Below are positions 1 to 8,746 of a DNA stretch of 64,000 nucleotides, in pieces. The notes beneath the pieces were generated by a model. It was not told the origin of the DNA. It ran no database searches and was given only the letters and a program-made list of their open reading frames with translations. Origin of the DNA: Ignavibacteria bacterium (lineage in GTDB: Bacteria > Bacteroidota > Ignavibacteria > Kapaibacteriales > Kapaibacteriaceae); NCBI GenBank assembly GCA_016873895.1, contig VGVV01000006.1, forward strand, positions 1 to 64,000, in the 5' to 3' direction. The translations under genes were made by a program, and so were the position numbers. The first letter of the stretch is position 1; each line of letters opens with the position of its first letter.

Positions 1-40
1 ATGGCCCTAACAGAACCAACTGCATGGCATAGCTTGGTTT

Positions 41-316
41 ATGCCTCGCCCACTTCGAGAGTTAGAGCTTCCTTATGGAGTACCGCGCACGCCGGAAGAG
101 GCGTTTGCGAAGGTGGTCCGGGAGCGGGGGCTGGAGTTGGGGTTAACGCAGAGCGACCTGGAGGACGAAAACGCCATCGATAGGTCGTATATCTCCAAGC
201 TGGAGCTGGCCAAACGGGTGCCGGATCTGTTGGTGATCTTTCATATTGCCAAGAAGCTTCAGCTGGACCCAAGTGAGCTCATCAGACGCGTAGAACGTTC
301 AATTATCAGCGCGTAA
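41..316 (+). CDS. XRE-family helix-turn-helix DNA-binding regulator
   Basis: This 91-residue protein is essentially one Cro/C1-type HTH domain (about residues 20-80). The recognition-helix region reads DRSYISKLE and is followed by IAKKLQLDPSELI, the usual end of an XRE domain. It should bind operator DNA, probably as a dimer; no effector domain is present. The ATG at 41 lies inside a short inverted repeat (GGCATA at 26-31, TATGCC at 40-45) that could be an autoregulatory operator, though this is a guess. The gene is about 60-65% GC in hand-counted rows against about 48% in the next gene, which suggests recent acquisition. The upstream context is outside the window. Confidence 0.85.
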   Translation: MPRPLRELELPYGVPRTPEEAFAKVVRERGLELGLTQSDLEDENAIDRSYISKLELAKRVPDLLVIFHIAKKLQLDPSELIRRVERSIISA

Positions 317-331
317 GTCTTGAAAAAGGTG

Positions 332-835
332 CTAGTACCGCTCGCGCAGCACGGTAAGATGGTGGTGCGCATGCCCCACGATGATGCTCTCAATAGCGCG
401 CACGCTTACAGGATTTCCGTTGGCATTACCCATGAGGATTCGTTGTGCCTCTGTGAAGCTCTCGAATAAGATGATGTTCGCAAGACGCAGTGCTAGGAAT
501 TCTTCGATAATGGACGAAAACGCCTGCGCGTCAAACTGCGCATTGGATACATAATCGTTCTCATCAAAACCCGGCAATGGTTGCGTCTCCCCTCGCGCTA
601 TGCACAAGGCACGATATCCGAAGATGCGCTCACAGTCTACAAGGTGTCCGATAAGCTCCTTGATACTCCACTTACCTTCGGCATAACGATGCATCGCGCG
701 CTCGTTATCGATGATCATACCTAACTGCTCAACTTCGACAAGTTGTGAACGCATGAGCGCTGATACATCAGCCCCCTCAATGGCTTGTATGTAAGGGGCG
801 TAATAGGCGGGATATTCGATCGATTCTGGATTCAT
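332..835 (-). CDS. DinB-family (DinB_2-like) putative metal-dependent hydrolase
   Basis: The protein has 167 residues from the chosen ATG. It has the four-helix DinB/YfiT layout: a histidine in GHLVDCERIFGYRAL and a second metal-type histidine cluster, GHAHHHLTVLRERY, at the C-terminus. GKWSIKELIGHL is the typical first motif. Members include thiol transferases that use bacillithiol or mycothiol, and a bacillithiol gene (bshB1) lies at 11.9 kb, so a thiol-S-transferase role is possible but unproven. The open frame extends upstream without a conserved start. The ATG at 835 begins the family region and is only 18 bp from the divergent start at 854. Confidence 0.8.
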   Translation of the reverse strand: MNPESIEYPAYYAPYIQAIEGADVSALMRSQLVEVEQLGMIIDNERAMHRYAEGKWSIKELIGHLVDCERIFGYRALCIARGETQPLPGFDENDYVSNAQFDAQAFSSIIEEFLALRLANIILFESFTEAQRILMGNANGNPVSVRAIESIIVGHAHHHLTVLRERY

Positions 836-841
836 TTGCTT

Positions 842-849
842 TAGCTTTG
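842..849 (+). promoter_or_regulatory. Bacteroidetes-type -7 box abutting the DUF2164 start
   Basis: TAGCTTTG matches the TAnnTTTG -7 consensus exactly and is followed by four bases and then ATG. This predicts transcription starting at or next to the start codon, a leaderless mRNA. No clear -33 TTG is visible. The box lies in the 18-bp gap between two divergent start codons. Confidence 0.5.
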
Positions 850-853
850 GACC

Positions 854-1093
854 ATGATTGACTTCTCTATCCAAGAGCGCGATGCGCTCGTGCAGCGCGT
901 TCGCGAATTTATGAGCAAAGAGCTCAACACAGACCTTGGCAGGTTCGATGCGGAGTTCCTGGTTGATTTCTTCACAAAGGAGATCGGCGCGTTCTATTAC
1001 AACCACGGACTCTACGACGCACAGGCTGCCCTTGAAAAGCGACTCGACGATCTGCGTGAGTCTATTATGTCACTCGAGAAACACACGTCATGA
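854..1093 (+). CDS. DUF2164 family small protein
   Basis: This 79-residue protein fits DUF2164, a family of short acidic cytoplasmic proteins of unknown function. Visible family features are the N-terminal IQERDALVQRVREFM segment, the central FLVDFFTKEIGAFYYNHGLYDA block and an amphipathic C-terminal helix. No catalytic or membrane motif is present. The stop overlaps the ATG of the next gene (ATGA), so the two are probably translationally coupled. A TAnnTTTG promoter box lies four bases before its ATG. Confidence 0.8.
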   Translation: MIDFSIQERDALVQRVREFMSKELNTDLGRFDAEFLVDFFTKEIGAFYYNHGLYDAQAALEKRLDDLRESIMSLEKHTS

Positions 1094-2499
1094 ATAGCCC
1101 CCTACCAATCCTTATCGCATTGGCCATAGTTCTTCTGTCCACAGCTGCTCACGCCGAGACGTGGCTTGTTGGCCCCACCCGTGAATACAAGACGCCAAGT
1201 GCTGTTGCCACACTTGTGAAGGATGGCGATGTGGTGTCCATCGACCCCGGAGAATACACAGGTGATGTTGCCGTGTGGCGTGCCCATAAGCTGACCCTGC
1301 GTAGCAACTCAAACTCGTTGCGGCCGGATGTAATACTCCGTGCCGACGGAAAGGCCGCAGAACAAAAGGCGATCTGGGTAATCAAAGGCGATAGCTGCGT
1401 GGTCTATGGCATAGACTTTCGAGATTGTGTTGTACCCGATAGGAATGGGGCTGGCATTCGCGTAGAAGGCACAAACATTATTGTTTCACATTGTGCCTTT
1501 CGTAAAAATCAGGATGGCATTCTGGCCGGGAATAATTTGAAGAGCACTATTCGTGTTGAGCATTCAGAGTTTGAACAGAGTGGCGCAGGCGATGGTCTTT
1601 CACATGCGATCTATATCAATCATGTGAAGGAGTTCATCTTCATGTTCAACTACTCGCATGGTACGCTGGTTGGACATGAGTGCAAGTCTCGTGCGCACGC
1701 GAACTACATTGCCTACAATCGTATCACAAACGAAAATGGAACAGGTTCGCGCAATCTTGATCTGCCCAACGGGGGTTCTTCTGTCGTGATTGGGAACATC
1801 TTTCACAAGGGTGCTAATGCCGAGAACGGCAACTTCATCGGGTACGGACTCGAGGGCATGAGCGATACGGTTGACAATTCTCTCTACCTTGCACACAACA
1901 CGTTTGTGAGCCAGCGTGGCGCAGCAACACTTGTGCGCCTTGATACCAACACCGTTTCATACAGACTCGTAAACAACGTTATTGTTGGACCAATCGTCCT
2001 CATAGTAGGTCTTCCGCGTGGACAACAGGTGAATGCAAACTACGTCGGCACAATTGAGAGTGCTAGGTTCCAAGATCCTACCACCTACAACTACCGTCCA
2101 CGCGCTGATTCTCCATTCAGGGGGCTAGCACAAGACCCAGGCTCGGCTCAGTACTATGTTGCTGGTGTCCCACACGAACGTCCACTAACAGCGCTCCTCC
2201 ATTACATACACCCTTGCGAAGAACGTCTGCGCCTCGGCACGAATGATGCAGGTGCTTATGAATATGAAAACATCACGGACGTAACGGAACATGCAGCAGT
2301 TGGAACATTGCATCCCAATCCTGCGTCGTCATATGTAAACATCAGTAGTATCGACAAGCCAGTAGCCGTCTATACGCAACACGGCGTATGCTTGATGCAT
2401 GATGTAGATCAATCAACGATTGATGTCTCAACGTTCCCTGCTGGACTCTACTTTATCGTCTGTGGTTCGCAGGTGCAGAAGCTTATCGTGCAGCACTAA
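1090..2499 (+). CDS. Exported parallel beta-helix protein with T9SS sorting domain
   Basis: The 469-residue protein has an N-terminal signal peptide (cleavage likely after AHA, about residue 22). A long right-handed beta-helix region (about 40-330) shows repeated short strands such as GIRVEGTNIIVSHC and NGGSSVVIGNIFHKG. The last 75 residues look like a T9SS type A sorting domain: LHPNPASSYVNIS, then ID-VSTFPAGLYFIV, ending in a basic and aromatic tail. Beta-helix proteins of this type often bind or cleave polysaccharide, but no lyase active site could be identified. It overlaps the DUF2164 gene by 4 bp and converges on the porin gene with a 6-bp gap. Confidence 0.8.
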   Translation: MNSPLPILIALAIVLLSTAAHAETWLVGPTREYKTPSAVATLVKDGDVVSIDPGEYTGDVAVWRAHKLTLRSNSNSLRPDVILRADGKAAEQKAIWVIKGDSCVVYGIDFRDCVVPDRNGAGIRVEGTNIIVSHCAFRKNQDGILAGNNLKSTIRVEHSEFEQSGAGDGLSHAIYINHVKEFIFMFNYSHGTLVGHECKSRAHANYIAYNRITNENGTGSRNLDLPNGGSSVVIGNIFHKGANAENGNFIGYGLEGMSDTVDNSLYLAHNTFVSQRGAATLVRLDTNTVSYRLVNNVIVGPIVLIVGLPRGQQVNANYVGTIESARFQDPTTYNYRPRADSPFRGLAQDPGSAQYYVAGVPHERPLTALLHYIHPCEERLRLGTNDAGAYEYENITDVTEHAAVGTLHPNPASSYVNISSIDKPVAVYTQHGVCLMHDVDQSTIDVSTFPAGLYFIVCGSQVQKLIVQH

Positions 2500-2505
2500 C
2501 CCAGG

Positions 2506-3855
2506 TTACCAGATCACCTGATACTGCATTACGATTTGGGTTCTGCGAGCCCCCTGTACAAGCTGTCCGTATGACGATTCCTGTGTAGAGATGCCATAGG
2601 TGGGTCTGCTCTGCAGATCGAGTGTGAGCCTGCTCTTGATGCCATCTAGCAAGAGCGAGCAACCAACGTTATAGATGTCGGTAAGGTGTCCGTCCAATCG
2701 GTCGTACCACGACAGCGTAGCCGCCACATAGGGCATAAGCCCTGCATCGCCAACAACCTTGGGCAAGAAGACGCCAACATGTGAGTAGACTACTTGTCCG
2801 GTACCAAACATGGGGAAGGCGTTGCCGAATGATGGGCCAAACATGGTAAGGGGCTTTATCTCTGTGCTATCGAGTCCGGTTTGGTTAGCAGTACCAGGAT
2901 TCATCACGCCGTTGTATCGCAGATAGTTGCGTCCGTAATTGTTGTTGAACAGCCCAACGAATGCGCTGAGTGACGTTCCGTCTCGTGCTATTGGCGCGTC
3001 GTACATCGACTCAACAGCCATGAGCAGAAGATCTTCGTAGAGCGTGTCTGATCCCAACGTGCGCCACATGGCATTGGGTTGGTGCATAAAGCCAGCAGCC
3101 ACATTGAAGATGTTTTTCTTGCCGTAGTAGGTGCCTGCCATATTCGATACCTGATGGGGCTCGTGGTCCCGAAACTGATAGATCACGTATGCCTGACGCT
3201 GCAGGCTGTGTCCGACTTGGGCAAATGTGGCTGATGAGCCAAGGGGCTGGAGTGGCGCACCATTTGTTGTAACAGGAAATGGATCGGAAAGTGCCACGCG
3301 ATAGTCAATAGGTCCAATCTGTCCGCGTGCTGTAAGACTCAACTTGCGTCCGAAGTTGTCGATCTGCTCCACCGTGGCCTGACCAAACACGGGGATATCT
3401 GCTGTTGGCATGGCAACCACTGCTGGTTGCGAAAACCTGCTTAGTCCATTCACAAAAGCGAGACCTGCACCAAGCTTCAATTCATTACCATCAGACACCC
3501 GGTATTCACCAAACACATCATGGAAGAACGCCTGAATCTTCCGATTGCTGCTTGGACCAAAGTTGGTGTTCATGTTGTTAAAGCCATAATGCAGGAACAG
3601 CGTTGTGCGCTCGTTTACAGTACAAAATGCCTGGATCCGCGCCCGGCGAATACCGATATCAAAGGTGTTGTCTGCAGGAGCACCCTGTTGAAGGGTGTTC
3701 GGGTTGCTCTCGTTATAGCGCGACCAGAACTGACCAAACATCTGGAGTTTGATCGCTCCGGCAGTGTCTGTTGGAGCCGCTTGGGCAGTTGTTACAGCAA
3801 CGAAAACCAGCAACATCTGCAAGACGATGTAACGATATGGCGCGTTGCGGGTCAT
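2506..3855 (-). CDS. Putative outer-membrane porin-like beta-barrel
   Basis: The 449-residue protein has a signal peptide (TRNAPYRYIVLQMLLVFVAV, cleavage near AQA). It then shows alternating hydrophobic and polar strands characteristic of a barrel, and ends in QYQVIW, a terminal-aromatic signature for BAM-dependent insertion. The opening GQFWSRYNES with GIRRARIQAF recalls phosphate-selective porin O/P proteins, but the substrate cannot be inferred. The ATG at 3855 was chosen because the signal peptide begins there; longer versions add 90 residues of non-coding character. The start is 7 bp from that of the divergent rhodanese remnant. Confidence 0.7.
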   Translation of the reverse strand: MTRNAPYRYIVLQMLLVFVAVTTAQAAPTDTAGAIKLQMFGQFWSRYNESNPNTLQQGAPADNTFDIGIRRARIQAFCTVNERTTLFLHYGFNNMNTNFGPSSNRKIQAFFHDVFGEYRVSDGNELKLGAGLAFVNGLSRFSQPAVVAMPTADIPVFGQATVEQIDNFGRKLSLTARGQIGPIDYRVALSDPFPVTTNGAPLQPLGSSATFAQVGHSLQRQAYVIYQFRDHEPHQVSNMAGTYYGKKNIFNVAAGFMHQPNAMWRTLGSDTLYEDLLLMAVESMYDAPIARDGTSLSAFVGLFNNNYGRNYLRYNGVMNPGTANQTGLDSTEIKPLTMFGPSFGNAFPMFGTGQVVYSHVGVFLPKVVGDAGLMPYVAATLSWYDRLDGHLTDIYNVGCSLLLDGIKSRLTLDLQSRPTYGISTQESSYGQLVQGARRTQIVMQYQVIW

Positions 3856-3862
3856 AAGATGT

Positions 3863-4210
3863 ATGGAAATTAGGAACTCAAGGGTTATCAGCGTGCTTCT
3901 TTCCCTCTCGTGCGCATTGCTAGTCTCGGGATTCACGTCCCTGCAGCAGGACGTTACAACGTCTGTAGCAGACAGCATGATGCGTGCCACTAAGAACATT
4001 GTGGTTCTCGATGTGTGCACTCCCGAGGAGTATAGCTTAGGACATATACAAACCAAGGATGCCGTTATCTTGGTATAAAGTCGCACAGGTAAACGCAGTG
4101 CGGAGGCATTAGAAATTCTCGGCAATCTGAAGTATTCTCGTATTCATAACATGCTTCGTGGATTCCTGGCATCGAAGAAAGAAGGACGTCCATTTACTAA
4201 AGGGAAATGA
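3863..4210 (+). pseudogene. Decayed periplasmic rhodanese
   Basis: The reading frame starts with a signal peptide (MEIRNSRVISVLLSLSCALL) and enters a rhodanese domain at VVLDVCTPEEYSLGHI. It is interrupted by TAA at 4076-4078 and continues in the same frame as SRTGKRSAEALEILGNLKYS to a TGA at 4208-4210. Three lesions are visible against the family pattern. About 18-20 residues after GHI (the PGAINIP-type segment) are missing. The Tyr codon before the active-site loop is TAA. The catalytic Cys of the CRTGKRS loop is Ser (AGT). The TGA overlaps the tsdA ATG, so this was probably the first gene of a thiosulfate operon. Confidence 0.8.
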
Positions 4211-5199
4211 TGAGAGCCATTGCACTCCTCATCCTATGTTCATCGTTGCTTGTCTCGTGTAATCGAGAGCAAGCAGATCGTAATTCCGTTGAAAGCGGAA
4301 ACCCATCGGGTGACTCTTTATTCGTCCCTCCCGATACGTCAACTATACCACACAATGCAGCGGGAGATCTGATTCGTTACGGACGTGAGCTTCTGGTGAA
4401 CTTTCCGTATTACCTGGGTCCGAAGGGCAAGGTTGGCAAGTACGGAGGCAATGGTCTCGGCTGTCAGAACTGTCACCTCGAAGCTGGCACGCGTCCGTAC
4501 GGACTCAACTACTTCTCGGCTCACGCGCGCTATCCGCAGTATCGCGCACGCGAGGGCAAGGTGCTCACGCTAGCAGACCGCGTCAATAACTGCGTGGAAC
4601 GTCCACTCAATGGAAGGCCCCTTCCCTTGGACTCCAAGGAAATGGTGGCCATCGTTACCTACATGCAATGGCTTGGCAAAGGCGTACCCGTTGGCGGAAA
4701 TGTACCAGGCGACAAACTCAAAGAGATCGCATTTCTCGATCGCCCAGCAGACCCCGTTAAGGGGCGAGCAGTATATGAGATACACTGTGTTCGTTGTCAC
4801 GGAGACGATGGCCAGGGTGTTCTCAAACAGGATGGTATTGCATATGTATACCCACCATTATGGGGTAAGCTTTCATATCAACCTGGCTCTTCGATGCACC
4901 GACTGATTAAGTCGGCCCAGTTCATCAAGTACAACATGCCCCAAGACATTGCACGTTGGGACAAACCCGTTCTTACCGACGAAGAAGCCTTCGACGTAGC
5001 TGCCTACGTCAACGATGATAAACTTCATGATCGTCCACGCCCCGACCTCTCAGGTGAGTATCCCGTCCGCAAAGAAAAACCCATCGACTATTACTGGGCC
5101 CCATTTGCAGACCCATTCCCACAACAGCAACACAAGTACGGTCCGTTTAAGCCCATCATCGAATGGCGCAAGAAGAATGGACATGGGACGGGGTATTGA
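4207..5199 (+). CDS. tsdA: Thiosulfate dehydrogenase TsdA, dihaem c-type lipoprotein
   Basis: TsdA oxidises two thiosulfates to tetrathionate (or the reverse) in the periplasm. The 330-residue protein has a lipobox ending at Cys18 (LVSC) and two haem c sites, CQNCH at 86-90 and CVRCH at 194-198. Between them lies the conserved block VNNCVERPLNGRPLP, whose Cys129 corresponds to the unusual haem-1 axial Cys of TsdA. FIKYNMP (239-245) supplies the Lys/Met ligand region of haem 2. Family-typical stretches GNGLGCQNCH, YPQYRAREGKV and YPPLWG are all present. The gene appears intact although its rhodanese partner just upstream is a pseudogene. An alternative ATG at 4210 is equally good. Confidence 0.92.
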   Translation: MMRAIALLILCSSLLVSCNREQADRNSVESGNPSGDSLFVPPDTSTIPHNAAGDLIRYGRELLVNFPYYLGPKGKVGKYGGNGLGCQNCHLEAGTRPYGLNYFSAHARYPQYRAREGKVLTLADRVNNCVERPLNGRPLPLDSKEMVAIVTYMQWLGKGVPVGGNVPGDKLKEIAFLDRPADPVKGRAVYEIHCVRCHGDDGQGVLKQDGIAYVYPPLWGKLSYQPGSSMHRLIKSAQFIKYNMPQDIARWDKPVLTDEEAFDVAAYVNDDKLHDRPRPDLSGEYPVRKEKPIDYYWAPFADPFPQQQHKYGPFKPIIEWRKKNGHGTGY

Positions 5200-5204
5200 G
5201 GAAG

Positions 5205-5390
5205 AGGTACTAGGTATGAGGTACTAGGTACTAGGTACTAGGTACGCAAGAAGAAGGTACTGGGGTGCTAGGGTACACGAGCGTACACTTCAATATCAGT
5301 TTCTCTAGATTCCCGCTTTCGCGGGAAAGACGATTTGTACCCTCGTGTACCCCTGCGTACCTCGTACCTAGTACCTAGTACCTAATACGG
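5205..5390. repeat. Inverted-repeat element built of GGTACTAG units
   Basis: The left arm (about 5206-5285) contains tandem GGTACTA-type units and GGGTACACGAGCGTAC. The right arm (about 5337-5387) carries the reverse complement: GTACCCTCGTGTACCCC, then CTCGTACCTAGTACCTAG. A 7-bp-stem hairpin sits near the centre. The arrangement resembles a small non-coding palindromic element (MITE or REP-like). Its right arm runs into the 3' end of the adjacent minus-strand gene and supplies that gene's last codons and stop. Confidence 0.75.
5310..5327. terminator. Hairpin in the repeat between convergent genes
   Basis: TTCCCGC and GCGGGAA pair around a TTTC loop. It lies between the convergent ends of tsdA and the arylsulfotransferase-like gene and may stop transcription from both sides. 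It lacks a clean T-tract, so it may simply be the core of the repeat element. Confidence 0.4.
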
Positions 5391-7803
5391 CCCTCACCCT
5401 ATGCACTCTCCCCAGATAATCTTCCACCATCATTGTGTAGATGCCTGATGGGAGTTGCTGCACATCGATTGTGGCGCGTGTGCCTGATGTCTGCATGAAC
5501 AGTACTTGCTCGCCGCTGATGGCATACATGCGGATTGTGCGGATGCCGGAACCGAAGTTCTCAAGGTGCAGCTCGGATGTTGCTGGTTGAGGATATGCAG
5601 TAACGGCAGAGACAGATTCTATATGCTCTTCTGCAACATCTGTAAGTGCAACGATCTCTACGAATTGGGAGCCAGTTTGTTGAAGTGATGCGAACTCTGT
5701 GTTGCGTGGTGTGATGCGGATGCGGTAGTCCTTTGTGACGGGCACAGAGACGGGCACGCGCCACAGATAGCCTTGGGCGGCTGCCGGAACGCTGTCGCGG
5801 ATGATTGCAATCACGTAGTCGCCAAGCATAAGCTCAAGGCGGACGCTGCCACGGATGTTTGTTTGCCACGTGATGGCGTAGGCGCTGTCGTGCATCCACT
5901 TCACATCTGTGGCGGGCTTAACAAGACGGATGTATGGTTCGCCAACCATGAAGCTGTCAACAACTGACCACGCACTCCATTCGTTGCCGGTCTTAGCGCG
6001 TGCGCGCCAGTAGCGGCGTCCTGCCGGACCATTGGCAAGGATTGTTGCTCTGTCGTCTTGGTTAATGACGTCTATTATGGGCGATGCCATATCTCGTGTG
6101 AGTGATACCTGCACACGCAGGGAGTCAGACCGTCCCGGCACGATCACGCGAAGCGCGCACGATGAATCCATCAACACCTTCTCATCGCTGATTGGTGTCT
6201 GCAGACGAGGCACGCGCGGCGCTCCGGGCGATGGTGTTGGTATGCCAAAGCAGAACTCACCCGGCTGGGCATCTTCAACAACAAGCTCTCGTGTTATTGG
6301 ATCCCACCGCGTAGGCAGTGGCGTAAATCTGCCGCTATCGATCACCGGCCTGTGGTAGACAACATGCTCACGGGCGCGCACGCCAAGCTCGAGCGTGTCT
6401 ACGTGAAAGCGCATGGTCATGCGCGCATTGCGAATGCCCTCACAGGCAAAGTCCACACGTGCTTGTTTGAGAGAGGGGGCTTCACCTGTCCATAACGGGT
6501 TCTTCGGCGACCACATAAAGCGACGCGCTGTTGTGGTGTTGTAGAAGAACGACTCCAGCGTTGTGAAATCCGTGCGGAGTCCGACGAATGTTTGACCCTT
6601 GTAGTATCGATACGTCTCGCCAGTGAGCACATCCTTTGCCTGCGCCGTTACCGTTGCACGCCCCGTTGGCCAGAACGGCACCTTTGTTGCGCGGTACACA
6701 TACATCTGCTTGGGGTAGTAGGCTTCGAACACAACATTTCCTACAGAATCAACCTCAGTTACGCCGGGCGCTCCGTCATTAGCGGCACTTCCCCATCCAA
6801 GCAGTCGGTGTCCGTCGGGTAGGGTCTGCAAGCCCCCTTGAATGCTCACGTAGATATCTGGTTGTGGACGATACTCCCACACCATGGTAGCTGTCTTGTT
6901 GACTTCGTCCAGCTTGTATTCCACACCACGCGAATGCATCGGCTGATGCTGCGTCCCGTTATCGAAGAGCGAGATGTTGCCGTTAGGCAAACGCCGAGCA
7001 TCGTGCTGATAGCTGAAGTACGTTGGGGCGTATTCTTCGTGGTCACCGATGAACGCAAACTGATTACTCTTGCCACCGAGGGCCCACATGATTTCACCAG
7101 TTATGCGGTTTACCTTGACCACTTGCGACATGTGACGCAGGGAGACGATCCAGTTTCCATCGTCGTCGATCCAGAGTGAGTTATTGTGACTGTATCGAAT
7201 AGCCGGTGCTGTTAGATCTTCGTACGACTCGGTAACGGGAATGTGGTCCAGGGCGCGCCACTGTGCAACAACCTTTCCATCGCAATCGATCTCCTGAATC
7301 ACCGTCACCACAACGTTTGCTGCTGGATGTCCATTCGGCACAACCTTGCTCATGTCTATCGTAACATCTTCCGACCCCAGGATCACGCGATGTCCGTTTG
7401 GCAGCATCTGCAGATCGTGCTGTACCGTTAGATAGCCCCCTCGCTGTTGCAACAGCCGTTCTTGTTCTTGAAATAGCGTGTCCACGATATAGACACCTGC
7501 AGGCACGGTAGCACCGGCGAATACCACAAGCTCCGAATACCCCAAGCGTCCATCAGGAAACACCTTATACTCGAATGGATAGTTTGCAACCTTACCTGTC
7601 TTGATCACGCCACCGTTTACGTTATACGCTCCCAAATACGCCCCATACGGACGCGGGGAAATGCGGCAATTCGGTGCTAGCAGCAGAAACCCCGGCGAAG
7701 GGGCGATATTGGTTGTAACCTTCAGCGGCGCAAGATCAGACTGCGCCCATACGCTGGATGCAGCAATCAAGAGTCCGATGATATGGAGCAGGGGGCGGGT
7801 CAT
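5368..7803 (-). CDS. Secreted arylsulfotransferase-like protein with T9SS sorting domain
   Basis: The 811-residue protein has a signal peptide (MTRPLLHIIGLLIAASSVWA). An arylsulfotransferase-type beta-propeller domain covers about 30-380, followed by a Kre9/KNH-like Ig module (about 640-730, AYAITWQTNIRG) and a T9SS type A domain (about 735-811). Family landmarks are HNNS (His206), SLRH, ALGG (241-244), YQHD (His267) and FDNG (280-283). Known ASST enzymes transfer sulfate between phenols in the periplasm; whether this one is catalytic is unknown. The 5' ATG at 7803 is preferred to a TTG 9 bp upstream. The C-terminal GTRY and stop derive from the adjacent repeat element. The closest paralogue in the window is at 35536-37974. 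Confidence 0.8.
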   Translation of the reverse strand: MTRPLLHIIGLLIAASSVWAQSDLAPLKVTTNIAPSPGFLLLAPNCRISPRPYGAYLGAYNVNGGVIKTGKVANYPFEYKVFPDGRLGYSELVVFAGATVPAGVYIVDTLFQEQERLLQQRGGYLTVQHDLQMLPNGHRVILGSEDVTIDMSKVVPNGHPAANVVVTVIQEIDCDGKVVAQWRALDHIPVTESYEDLTAPAIRYSHNNSLWIDDDGNWIVSLRHMSQVVKVNRITGEIMWALGGKSNQFAFIGDHEEYAPTYFSYQHDARRLPNGNISLFDNGTQHQPMHSRGVEYKLDEVNKTATMVWEYRPQPDIYVSIQGGLQTLPDGHRLLGWGSAANDGAPGVTEVDSVGNVVFEAYYPKQMYVYRATKVPFWPTGRATVTAQAKDVLTGETYRYYKGQTFVGLRTDFTTLESFFYNTTTARRFMWSPKNPLWTGEAPSLKQARVDFACEGIRNARMTMRFHVDTLELGVRAREHVVYHRPVIDSGRFTPLPTRWDPITRELVVEDAQPGEFCFGIPTPSPGAPRVPRLQTPISDEKVLMDSSCALRVIVPGRSDSLRVQVSLTRDMASPIIDVINQDDRATILANGPAGRRYWRARAKTGNEWSAWSVVDSFMVGEPYIRLVKPATDVKWMHDSAYAITWQTNIRGSVRLELMLGDYVIAIIRDSVPAAAQGYLWRVPVSVPVTKDYRIRITPRNTEFASLQQTGSQFVEIVALTDVAEEHIESVSAVTAYPQPATSELHLENFGSGIRTIRMYAISGEQVLFMQTSGTRATIDVQQLPSGIYTMMVEDYLGRVHRVRAVLGTRY

Positions 7804-7829
7804 GGCGCACAAAGTATAACTATAGCCCC

Positions 7830-8720
7830 CTACTTCGCAAACATCAGGTGGCGGATCGTGGAGAGTCCGCTTTCGATGCCGCGCATCTTCATGCCGAGGT
7901 CTGTTTCGGCTTTCAGGGTGATAAGGCCACCTTTTAGTGGACGCCGCGCAGGCTGCTTGAGCTCTGCGGTTGTTACAGGCGAGATGTTCGATGGGTCTGC
8001 TCGGAAGAACTCCGCAATGCGCAGGGCAAACTCGTAGCGGGAGCAGTAGTCTGCTCCGCCAACGTGGTAAATGCCGGAACGCTTCTTCTGGATGATGCGC
8101 AGAATAGACTCGCTGATGTCATCGACGTACGTCGGATTAGAATACTGGTCGTTTACAACGCGTATGGGTGTGCGCGATTCGAGGGCATCAAGTACCCAAC
8201 GGACAAAGTCTGGACGTTCTACAAACGGACCATATACCACGTTGGTGCGCACAACTGCAGCCTGCATGCTGCCTACAATACATGCATTCTCGCCCGCAAG
8301 CTTTGACTTACCGTAATAGCTGATCGGATGCGGCACGGCAGTCTCTGCATAAGGACCCTTTTGTCCGTCAAAGACGTAGTCCGTTGAAACATGCACCATA
8401 CGCGCATCCACAATGCGCGCAAGACGAGCAAGGTTCTCAACCAGCGTAACGTTCACATCCCAACACGTTTGTTTGTCGGACTCACACTTGTCTACGTTGG
8501 TCACTGCCGCAAGGTTGATGATCACCTCGGGCTGCGACTTCATGATGGTTTCTTTGAGCACGTTTTTGTCGCGCACGTCGATGGTGCTCTGCGTGATACG
8601 CACATCCTCGTATGCCAGGGGGCGAGAGGATACCAACTGGAGGGGTGCGTCGGTCTCTTGAAGGAGAATCGGAATGAGTGATGCAGCTGTCGTGCTGCCA
8701 GCGCCAATGATCGTGATCAT
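7830..8720 (-). CDS. RmlD-like SDR-family sugar-nucleotide reductase
   Basis: This 296-residue extended short-chain dehydrogenase resembles dTDP-4-dehydrorhamnose reductase. It opens with IIGAGSTTA for the Rossmann nucleotide site. It also has NLAAVTNVDKCE, VSTDYVFDGQKGPYAE and the catalytic YYGKSK (Tyr and Lys), then VRTNVVYGP and YSNPTYVDD, all typical of RmlD substrate-binding proteins. It would reduce a 4-keto-deoxy sugar nucleotide in O-polysaccharide synthesis. No other rml genes are nearby, so the exact substrate is uncertain and other RfbD-type reductases are possible. A TAATTTG box lies four bases before the ATG. Confidence 0.8.
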   Translation of the reverse strand: MITIIGAGSTTAASLIPILLQETDAPLQLVSSRPLAYEDVRITQSTIDVRDKNVLKETIMKSQPEVIINLAAVTNVDKCESDKQTCWDVNVTLVENLARLARIVDARMVHVSTDYVFDGQKGPYAETAVPHPISYYGKSKLAGENACIVGSMQAAVVRTNVVYGPFVERPDFVRWVLDALESRTPIRVVNDQYSNPTYVDDISESILRIIQKKRSGIYHVGGADYCSRYEFALRIAEFFRADPSNISPVTTAELKQPARRPLKGGLITLKAETDLGMKMRGIESGLSTIRHLMFAK

Positions 8721-8746
8721 CGCGCAAATTAGGTTGATTGCCTGGT

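Noticed and set aside
5290..5340. Reading the repeat hairpin as an ordinary bidirectional terminator only
   Set aside because: It lacks T-tracts on both sides and sits symmetrically inside longer inverted arms, so the repeat-element view explains more.
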